From Cannabis sativa (lineage: Eukaryota > Streptophyta > Magnoliopsida > Rosales > Cannabaceae): 64,000 bases of DNA. Below the pieces are notes generated by a model. That model was not told the origin of the DNA. It searched no databases and saw only the letters and a list, made by a program, of their open reading frames with translations. Location: the NCBI RefSeq assembly GCF_029168945.1, contig NC_083602.1:50467442-50531441 (forward strand), written 5' to 3'. Of this stretch, positions 55,025-64,000 are shown one piece after another; the first letter of the stretch is position 1; the number at the start of each line of letters is the position of its first letter. Made by a program: the position numbers and the translations under genes.

Positions 55025-57055
55025 AACTCCCACTTGCACTAACATAAAACAAATTGTGCAAATAAGTCAATCTGATGTCTTGATCTTCAGATCAAGTGTA
55101 GTATATTTGAATCCACCCAAACTTTTGAAAACTAGTTCATAAATACATTTATGAAACATCCTTTACTATATGCTTTACTCATCAAGGGATACTGAAATCT
55201 TACTGTTTTAAAGTACATCAGAATAAACAGAAGACATATCTCTCATATTTTAAAATATGGAATTGAGATAATACAGTGTAGAATTTCTTCAGTAATATAA
55301 CTTTCTGGTAATTTCGAATTTACAAAGTTATAATTCTTTTCTAGTAGAGCTTGAATCAGTATAGAATAACTCCTCCACCCCCAAAGTAACCACCATCTCA
55401 TAAATTCGAATGAGTTGGTGAAAATACAAGGATAAATGATATACAGTTCCTTAATATCTAACATATAGATCACTTTCATAAATCTTTCTTGAATATCTTC
55501 TAATGTTCCTTATTTGATTACATCTCAGATAGCTCCCACTCAATAGCACATGTCTGATTAAAGAATACTTTTAACCTATTTATTGTTTGGAGAGTTACCT
55601 AGTTGTGATTTATTGTATTAGTCCAAAACTTTAAGTTTCTTTTAATACTAAGTCATCAACGTAGCAGATTAGTATTTGAAGTGAAGAATACTTGCCAGAG
55701 ATTAAGTAATCAAAATTAAGATACCATAAAATTTTATGAGGATTAAGAATTCATAGTTCAAGTCATTCGGATAGACTTAACTAGAGTTCTTGTATCTTAT
55801 TCTAATAATTCTGATAAGTTATATCTATCCACATGAATGGTTAGATTTGCTTTTCAGTAGTGTTCTTAAGTTTCTATCACAAGTGTCAACCTAATGAAGA
55901 TGGGTAAAGAATTTTAAAATTCTCCCACTCAATTAAGGTAGTGTGAAACATTATCAAATAGATTGAACTAGAGTTCTTGTATCTTATTCTCATAATTCTT
56001 ATAAGTTATATCTATCCACATGAATGGTTAGATTTGCTTTTCAGTAGTGTTCTTAAGTTCCTATCACAAGTGTCAACCTAATGAAGATGGGTAAAGAATT
56101 TTAAAATTCTCCCACTCAATTAAGGTAGTGTGAAACATTATCAAAGAACTTTTATAGGTATCAATTTTCACTACAATAGTAAAACGAATTGGAACATACA
56201 ATCAAGATCAAGGATTTATATTGATAATAGCTAAGTCATTATATTACTTCCATGTTTAAAGAAAATATGTGTTACATAGGGTATTGTGGAGTAAACTCCA
56301 CCCCTAAGTATATACGTATAGGGTATTGTGGATAAACTCCACCCCTAAGTATATATAGATTATGATCCACCCCTAAAGGTTGTAAAGATCATGATTCTCT
56401 AAGTGTGATAGAGTTTATGTGGAGTTGAAAATAATCTAGAGTTCATTAGATATAAAAGATCGTTGAACTACATAGTTTTCTTAACTTTTCTCCACCCCTA
56501 TCAGATCAAAAGATCCTTTTATTAAACAAATTCTCAATAATTGTATTAGAATTAACAATTATTAATAAACATAGAAATAATTTCTACTGTTTATTTAAGA
56601 TAACTCTATGAAGAGTTGTAAATATTATAGAATTTGCATCAATAATAAAAACACTTACACATACAAACATATAAATATAATGTGGTAATTGTGTTGAAAG
56701 ATAAAGTAAATGAAGCTCAATCTCATAAATTGTAATTTGTTTGAAAAGAAAATAAAATAAACTTTATTAATAATAATAAAAAAAATGTATTGCAACAATA
56801 TGAGAAAAACAGGGATAAAAATCCCTAACTAAAATTCGAAATCCCAATTGTCTTTAAACTAAAACAATTAATTCAAAAATAGATAATTGAGCTTTATCTT
56901 CATCTTGGACGAACTTCACCCTTGGTCCAGCTTTCCGATCCAACTCATGAAGATAACATCTGAGTTCAAGTAGCTTGGCCTATAAGAAGAAGAAACAAAT
57001 AAACAAAGTTAGTCCAGAATCATAAATCCAATTGGATAATAATTTACTAAAACTC
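55025..57055 (-). other. G 3' noncoding region
   Basis: This ~2 kb region has no credible coding, and is homologous to 1-1433 and 26205-27660. It contains a ~188-bp tandem duplication (55771-56142) and repeated TCCACCCCTAAGTATAT motifs near 56290-56375. Confidence 0.75.
55771..56142 (-). repeat. ~188-bp tandem duplication in G 3' region
   Basis: Two adjacent near-identical copies both include CTAGAGTTCTTG, AGAATTTTAAAATTCT and CTCCCACTCAATTAAGG. B and H have one copy. Confidence 0.8.
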
Positions 57056-57922
57056 TTAAAGTTTATTCAAAGAAATACCTTGTTTCTTTGCAAGAAGTTT
57101 AGGACACTGGGGTTTCCAATGACCTTTCTCATTGCAGTAGAAACACTTTCTTTTGAGTGTATCACCAGAAGCAGCAGCCTTTTTGTTTTTCATGGCTTTT
57201 GCATGCTTCTTAGTGTTTTTCCACTTCTTCTTCGATTTGGGTTTAGAAGCAGAGGCAACATTTGCTTCCGGTTTTACCGTCCCATTACCATTCCTAGAAT
57301 TTTGAGGCTTACTCCCTTTCTTCTTGGGTCCTCCAATCAAATTTTCATATGTCTGAAGGTCATTGACTAACTCATGAAAGTCTATGTCCTTTTTATTCAT
57401 GACATAATTTGATGTATAGGGCAGAAATGCTGGAGTCAGACTATTCAAGATAAGACTTACTTGAGTAGTATGATCCATTTCAGCAACATGATCCTGGGCT
57501 TCTTGGAAATAACCTGCCATGAGGAGAACATGATCACGCACGTTTTGATGGGGTTCCATCCGTGCATTGATATATTTCTTAGTCGCGTCAAAGCGAGACT
57601 GAAGAGATGCCCTACCGAATAGCTCAGTTAACTTCGTCATTTCTTCAGCAGCCTTTTCGGTTTTAGAAAACTGAGTTTTAAGGGTGTCAACCATGCTGGA
57701 AAGCATAAAGTATAGAGCTTTGTCATTTGCTTTCTGCCAACGCTCATACTTTTCTTTCACAGCTTTGGATGCATTATCCCTCGACACTTCAGAAGACAGC
57801 TCAGTTAACACAAACAAGGCACTTTCTCCTATGAGAGCAATATTAATGTTCTCATTCCATTTAGGAAAGTTAGATCCATTTAGCTTATTTTTAGTCAACA
57901 GTGATAACTTGGAATTCATCAT
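57056..57922 (-). CDS. G Gag (Copia type), intact, 288 residues
   Basis: The minus-strand ATG is at 57922-57920 (two ATGs in a row, MMNSKLSLLTKNKLNGSNFP). The N-terminal KLNGSNFPKWNENI is the typical gag-pre domain of Copia-type Gags. The UBN2-like core follows: KYERWQKANDKALYFMLSSM, ELFGRASLQSRFDATKKYIN, MEPHQNVRDHVLLMAGYFQE and SLILNSLTPAFLPYTSNYVM. A Lys-rich linker comes next, then CFYCNEKGHWKPQC with all zinc ligands at ~268-281. The stop is TAA at 57056-57058. It lies ~3.7 kb downstream of the primer site. A full gag without pol implies that reverse transcriptase and integrase come from other elements (inference). Confidence 0.92.
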   Translation of the reverse strand: MMNSKLSLLTKNKLNGSNFPKWNENINIALIGESALFVLTELSSEVSRDNASKAVKEKYERWQKANDKALYFMLSSMVDTLKTQFSKTEKAAEEMTKLTELFGRASLQSRFDATKKYINARMEPHQNVRDHVLLMAGYFQEAQDHVAEMDHTTQVSLILNSLTPAFLPYTSNYVMNKKDIDFHELVNDLQTYENLIGGPKKKGSKPQNSRNGNGTVKPEANVASASKPKSKKKWKNTKKHAKAMKNKKAAASGDTLKRKCFYCNEKGHWKPQCPKLLAKKQGISLNKL

Positions 57923-60900
57923 GGTTATACAGGATACTACAAAATAATAAATAGAAATCAATAATGGTTTAACACAAAATCAATTCAGAAATTATAAGCA
58001 CATAGCAAGTAGGAATGATAATAGAAAATACTAAAAAATTCAATCCTTAATAATTTCCAAGGTTTCTCAACAAACTGATATCAGAGTCCCGTTTAGGCGA
58101 GAGTCAAAGTTACCATCTATTGAATAGAGTTGTCAGCTCATCTAAAATGTTAAACGTTCTAGCAACCTTTTATTCGATCAAGATTGGAATCTTGTCCTGT
58201 TTAGGCGAGAGTCAAGGCTATTCTATCTTATGAGCTTCTACCATTGTTTCATAATTTGCAAGTGAAATATGGTCGCCACCATTAGGGTTATCCATACCAT
58301 ATAAAACACTTACAAACTACTTATCTTTCGAGATTAAACGGTGCGAAATTGCTAATGAACGTTCCTCCATTAGGGAGGATTACTCACTAAAACAAACGCG
58401 ATGTAAAACCAACAATGGAGATCGAATATCTTAATAATAATAAAACTCATTCTTTAAAATGTATTTTCTTTATTATTTTAATAAAATATATTCATTAAAT
58501 ATCAAATTTAGAATTAAAAATTCTAAATTAGAATTTAATTTAATATTTATAAAATTATACTTAGATGGTGATTGAAATAAAGTGAATTATTTCCATCTTA
58601 GTAGTAATTTTGATATATAAATATTCAGAAAAAATAATTTAAGTTGTATTAATTTAAATTAATTTGTAACTTAAAATAAATTTTCATGAGAATATATTTA
58701 TTGTATTTTGAAAAAGAAAGTGTAACATAATTTTCGAAAATACTTAAATAATAAATACTTAGAAAAAAAAAATACTTCAAGCAAAAATATTACCTATCTA
58801 GATTTTCCTTTGACTAATTAATTCAATCTCTAATAATATATTTTAAATCATTTATTTTAAATTAATCAATAAATGAAAAAAAATCATTGATTTAAGTTGG
58901 TCCAAGAATTAATTAAAATAAATAATTAATTTACAACTTAATCTATTTTTCAAGATAAATTCAAAATCATCTTGCATAATTAAAATGCAATTTCGAAATG
59001 ATTAATAAAATAAAGAAAAAATATACTTTGAAAATTATTTAAATTTAAGTTGAAAAATTAAATTTCAACCTAAAAATAATTTTCTATTTAATTAAGTATC
59101 ATGAAAAAATAAATATTTAAGTATCATGATGAAAATCAACTTAGATATTTAATTTTTCAATTTAATTAAATGTATTAAATTCAAAAAATAAATAATTAAG
59201 TGTAGAGAGAGCTTAATTATTATCTCTAGTTTAATACTAGGAAAAAATATACTTAAATAAATTGTACCAAAATTAATTATTTAAATAATTAATTTCACAA
59301 TGTATAATATTTTCCTATTGAATATTAGAAATAATAAGTAGTCTAGAAATAACTATCTAGAAAACATCTTATTTGACTAAGTATCTTTTCTACAAAAATT
59401 TAAAAAATATCTAATTTAAGTTGTATAGAAAAAATCTAGAACTTAAATATTTTAAAATTTAGATTTAATTAAATATCAAAAATTAAGTTGTAACCACTTA
59501 ATTTAAAAATTAATCCATTTTAAGTTTAAAACTAACTTAAAAAATATCTTAAGAATCTTTAATAACTAATGCCTAGAATTCCTCAACTTAATTTTAAATT
59601 TAAATAAAATATTCAAATTTAAGTTAGATATGAAAAATCAGTTAAAATAACTAATTTATAACTTAAATAGGAATATTTAATTAAATAAGTTCCAGAAAGA
59701 ATCTAGTTAGTTAAAATTCTTTATTTAATTAAATACAAGAAAAATACAAATAGTTTGTCTAGAAATAATATCTAAAACTAAAAGTGTTTTTCTTAAAATT
59801 AACTTTAAAATATTAAAATGAAAATAAATTTCATATATTTTAAAAGTTAATTATGTTGCTAATTCAATTTTATTAGGTTAAACTAATTTAATTAACCTAG
59901 CACAGTTATTCAAATCAGGCAAATGGGCCTTCACAATCGGGGTAGTTCATGTGAGGGGGAGCTGGGTTCAGTATGTCGTACCCACTTCTATTGGCCCCCA
60001 ACTCTCACACAAGGCCCAAAAGAGAGGAATTTAACCTTAAAATAAATAACAGTTATTAATTGAGTAGGTCCAAAAACTAAATAGACCTAAATAAAATCTA
60101 TCAGGGTGAGACATTTTATTTAGCAACAACCTATATGCATCTATATAATAAAATAAACATATAGGCTCACACAGGCACACATTTGGATGGATCCTATCAT
60201 GTTGCTAGGTCATACACAGATGAAAGAAGATTGTGAAAATTACCTGTTACAAATTATTTACTTGACCAAGGGAGCCATGAGTTAAAATCAGATCATTGGA
60301 TCTGTCAACAAGTTAACCATGGCTTTTTGCAATCAAGCAATAATATGTTTTAAAAACTTACAAACAAGCTAAAACACATACTCCTGCAATAAGGTTAGCT
60401 GGATAGTTGGATGTAGGATTTATTTAATTTTAAATAATTAAATTTGGAAAAATTAATTAAATAATAAAAATAATATTTAATTTTTCGAAAAAAATAAAAA
60501 TAAAAATATATATTTCGAAATTAATGAAAAATAAATATTTAAAATTAAACCTACAATTTTAAAAAATTAGGTTTCAACTAACCTAAATATCATTTCAAAA
60601 TTTGCTAACTATTTTTAAAAGTTAAATGTTATTTTATAAATAAAAATTAAAAAAAATAAAAAAGATAAATAAATATCTTTTCAGATTTTAGATTTAATTT
60701 AAATAAATAAAATAGCAAAATTTAAAAGTTAGCAAAATATCTTACATCTATTTAAAATTACATGATTATAGTTATCTGATTTTAAATTTAAATAAGGTTA
60801 AATTATTTAAAAATAATATTTAATTTTAAAAAATTTAATATCTGACCTTAAATTTAAAAATAAGATAAGATATAATCAAATTTAAAAATAAGATAGATAA

Positions 60901-61574
60901 TTAAGCAAAAAGATAGATATTTACTATTTTCAAATTCAAATTACACTAATATCATGAATTAAATTAAAAAAAAAATTAAATAATTTAATTATGATATTTA
61001 GAATTGAAATAGGAATAGTAAATGTCTAAATATAAAACTACACAAAAAATCAGAAGTTAAATCCATGAAATAGCATGAAAAATCGAAGAAAAACAAAAAA
61101 AATGCGAGCTGTACGGACAGTATGCTGTGCATACATGTCCGCGCGCGCATGGGGAGTGCTTGGCCAAGAAACCTCAGCGCTGGGAAGAGATTGCCGCATT
61201 TACGCGCGCGGAGAAGGAGTTTCAGACACCCTGTGCGTGTTGCTCGGACAAAATCTTGTCCGAACACGCGTATGACCGCGGTTAACTCGGTTTCGCGCGC
61301 GCGTGAGCGAGGCTTCATCCCGATATTTTTTTGAAACTTCAAAAGATCATAACTAATTCAAATTAAATCGAAATTGAGTTCTGTAAAAAAAATAAATTGC
61401 TTAATTTTTTCCATACTATCCAATAAAAATAATTCCAGAAACAAAATTTCAATTTTTTTTCACGAAAATTCACAAACATCAATCAATCATCATATAACAC
61501 TCAGCACAACATGAAACCATCCAAATAACAAACAATCGTTTTAAAGTCAAAATTTCTTGCAAGCAAATCAATTA
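57923..61574 (-). other. G untranslated leader, AT-rich
   Basis: This is the counterpart of 21621-25365 in B, at similar length. It keeps the paired TTGACTCTCGCCTAAAC motif (58086-58109 and 58194-58217), the GGGTACGACATACTGAACCC patch (about 59970) and a GC-rich island (about 61094-61320). Confidence 0.75.
61094..61320 (-). other. GC-rich island in G leader
   Basis: This CpG-rich patch holds several GCGCGC palindromes (CCGCGCGCGCATG, ACGCGCGCGG, CGCGCGCGCGTG). It is at the same place as in B, but its sequence between palindromes is largely different. Confidence 0.7.
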
Positions 61575-61591
61575 CCATGGCTCTCAGGCCA
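61575..61591 (-). promoter_or_regulatory. G primer binding site, initiator tRNA-Met-like
   Basis: Read on the minus strand it is TGGCCTGAGAGCCATGG, two bases after the LTR end. It is one base different from B's site. Confidence 0.65.
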
Positions 61592-61593
61592 GT

Positions 61594-63483
61594 TGTTGGA
61601 ATTTATTTTACCAGGATCTTAGATCTACTCACAAGTATGTTGTTTAACACCCTAAATATGAACTTTCTAAAATGATAAATAAACACATATAAAGTTAAGA
61701 AAACCTTACATTGATGGCAGCGGAATTAATGTCTCCTTCCACTTAGATCTCTAACCCTTGTATCCTTTCTGTCACAGAGTATTATCAAGATCTGAGCCCG
61801 AATGTCCTTCTCTTTCTGTGTGATCCTTCACAGTCTTCCAATCTATGATTGAGTTACCACTTGTTGTGTGTGGGCACTTACTCTATCACTAAGGTTCGAA
61901 ATTTATGAAGAGGAAAAGAGAGAGAGAATGATTTTGGCCAAAGAAGAGAAAGGGAAGGCTCAGTTTTTCTGAAGAAAAAATTTTCTAACAGAAAACTAAT
62001 GAAAGTGTTATTTTGACTGAGCCATCACTTTTTATTTATAGGCAACTACTAGGTTTAGGTTAGGAATTATTTGGCATTAAAATAATGAAAATATCAATTT
62101 AGAAAACTAATTTAAGTGGCCGCCCATGGTGTGTGTAATGGGCCCCACTTGGTTTTGCAGTTTTCACAAATTTTATTTCTATTTTCTCAAAAACGCCAAT
62201 TTTCCAATTCTAACCATTTAAAAGCCAAAACTAATTATTTAATAACTAAAATAGATTATTAAATAATATTGTTATTTAATTTAATTATTAATTAGACATA
62301 TAAAGTCTATTAATAAATAAATAAACCTAGAATCTCTTTTCTTTACAATTTCGCCCCTCCTTAGTGAAAATTCACAAATTAGACATAGTCTAACTTTAGA
62401 ATTATAATTGATTAATCACGAATCAATTATTGAGTCTTACCAGCAGTATAGTCTCAACTAGAATGGGGACCATGGATCTATATGCTGAGCTTCCAATAAG
62501 TGAACCGAATTTACTAAGTAGATTCCTACTTCTTAATTCTTCGTTGAATCCACTCTTAGAACTTAAAATTGCACTCTGAGACTTATATAGAGCATATTAT
62601 ATGTTCCACGATATAGATATGCTATCTCATTTAACCATTGTTATAATCTTATTGTGATCAAAGATCCTCTATATAGATGATCTACATCGAGATGGGATAA
62701 TTTTACCGTTCTCACCCCTCAATGTATTTTGCCCCTTAAAACACTTAGCTACCTGTAAATGATGTTTAGTGATCTAAGAATTAGTCACTTAAACAAGAGC
62801 TCATCCATTTACTTCTATTTAACTAAGCTCGAAGGGAATAATCACTTGACTTCTATACACCAGTAGAAGCTATAGATTCCACATTTATGTTCAGCACTCC
62901 AACTCAATCATACTATCATGTTCCTAAAATATACGTATCACCCTGACCCAAAAGTAGGCTTAACTAATAAATCAAAGAACATGAATAGTACTCCTGAGTT
63001 GAGCCTAAGCATATCAGGATTTAGATTCTGTTAATCTTAAGATCAACTACTGATATTGACTTGGAAAGATATAACACTAAGTTTATAATATCTTAACTAA
63101 GTTGCAATATCGGTGCAGTCCAATGTATACTCCATACATTCGAAACTTGTATACTTTACTAATGTCCTCGAAAGAACGTAACACTTACTCCAAGTGTAAG
63201 TACACATCATCGATGATTATCACATTAGTGTAAATCCAAAATACTGATGAAAAAGGGACTTAGTCTTTTGATTCATATGATCACAATCACATTCCACTGT
63301 GTTGACGATACTGCAATTGTGAATAAACATATGATCTGGATTTAATTGATTTTATGTATAAATGTAATGAACATATTAAACCATTAGCATGTAAAATTCA
63401 TGCAAACATAAATCACTTCAAATTTCTTATATTGATAACTAATCAGATTGTAAAGGGTTTTATTTAGGGCATAAAACCCAACA
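61594..63483 (-). repeat. G 5' LTR
   Basis: This is the 1890-bp partner of 53138-55024, closely similar, with a TATA box at 62033-62040. It is followed by the TCTAT duplication. Confidence 0.92.
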
Positions 63484-64000
63484 TCTATAGCTTCTACTGG
63501 TGTACAGAAGTCAAAGCTTAGTTAAATAGAAGTAAATGGATGAGCTCTTGTTTCAGTGACTATATCTTAGATCACTAAAACATCATTTATAGGTAGCTAA
63601 GTGTTTTAAGGGGCCAAATACATTGAGGGGTGAAAACGATCAATTTATCCCATCTCGATGTAAATATCTATATAGAGGATCTTTGATAACATTAAGATTA
63701 TAACAATGGTTAAATGAGATAGCATATCTATATCGTGGAACATATAGAATGTTCTATATAAGTCGGAGAGTGCTATTCCAAGTTCTGAGAGTGGATTCAA
63801 TAAGGAATTAATAAGTTAGGGATTTACTTGGTAAATTAGGTTCAACTTATTGAAAGCTCAACAATATAGATCCATGGACCTCATTCTAGTTGAGACCATA
63901 TTGTTTGTAAGACTCAATAACTGATTAGTCAATGATAATTCTAAAAGTTAGACTAAGTCTAATTTGTGAATTCTCACTAAGTAGGGATGAAATCGTAAAG
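63484..64000 (+). repeat. F LTR, segment 3 (runs off window)
   Basis: This continues LTR F after G (TCTAT then AGCTTCTACTGG), matching B's LTR from about 20336 to 20860. Some 740 bp of LTR should follow beyond the window. Confidence 0.85.

Larger units (their letters stand above)
53138..63483 (-). mobile_element. G: complete gag-only Copia-type element, minus strand
   Basis: This 10,346-bp element has LTRs of 1887 and 1890 bp, the duplication TCTAT at 53133-53137 and 63484-63488, a primer site next to the right LTR and a polypurine tract next to the left LTR. Between them is one intact gag and no pol, protease or integrase. It fits the 'terminal repeats plus GAG' class of non-autonomous elements. 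Confidence 0.93.

Noticed and set aside
61075..61342. Open frames on both strands in the GC-rich patch of G (and 21827-22176 in B)
   Set aside because: Long open frames follow from lack of stops in CpG-rich DNA. They are not conserved in sequence between B and G.

Overview
The window is plant nuclear heterochromatin made wholly of LTR retrotransposons. I see no host gene, no tRNA or rRNA gene and nothing bacterial or viral. The evidence for a plant is Ty3 elements of the Tat and Tekay (chromovirus) types, Copia-type gag elements, initiator-Met-like and Asp-like primer binding sites, plant-style introns and AT-rich intergenic composition. A eudicot is likely. I cannot name the species from sequence alone.

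The layout is a Russian doll about six insertions deep. I read it from LTR ends (TG...CA), primer binding sites, polypurine tracts and 5-bp target duplications. (0) A minus-strand Copia-type gag element (called H) runs off the left edge. (1) A Copia-type LTR (F, plus strand) sits inside H's gag at 2077 and runs off the right edge. (2) Two elements sit inside F's LTR: a Tat-lineage Ty3 element (A0, 2420-52875, duplication TGGAG) and a minus-strand gag-only Copia-type element (G, 53138-63483, duplication TCTAT). (3) Two elements sit inside A0: a Tekay-like element (A, 10087-18910, duplication TTCTT) and a gag-only Copia-type element (B, 19716 to about 49762, with a truncated 3' LTR). (4) A Tekay-like element (C, 27661-48576, duplication GAGAT) sits inside B. 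(5) Two insertions sit inside C's 5' LTR: a solo LTR of a related family (D, 28394-30700, duplication AAGTA) and a young Tekay-like element (E, 31743-40786, duplication AGTAC). With nested DNA removed the net lengths are coherent: A0 about 11.6 kb, A 8.8 kb, C about 9.6 kb, E 9.0 kb, G 10.3 kb. The three pieces of C's 5' LTR sum to its 3' LTR length within 1 bp.

Coding content is as follows. A0, A, C and E carry gag-protease-RT-RNaseH-integrase reading frames, all broken by stops or frameshifts. E is the least decayed, with an uninterrupted RT-to-chromodomain frame. G has an intact gag and no pol. B and H have damaged gag genes. A0 also carries a second gene on the opposite strand downstream of pol. 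It appears to be spliced, has a region like the plant 'putative gypsy type transposon' family (Transposase_28) and a coiled-coil C-terminus, and is now split by elements A and B.

The most unusual signal is in the LTRs of the three Tekay-like families (A, C/D, E). Their sequences are diverged, yet they share a layout: a CT-rich leader ending in a splice-donor-like site, a 30-32 nt block between CAG and GTAAG that looks like a micro-exon, a run of short perfect hairpins whose stems change by compensation while the loops stay fixed, a TGAGTC/GACTCA hairpin, and then an acceptor-like site before GTAAAGG. This suggests an LTR-resident, highly structured, possibly spliced leader. It needs RNA evidence.
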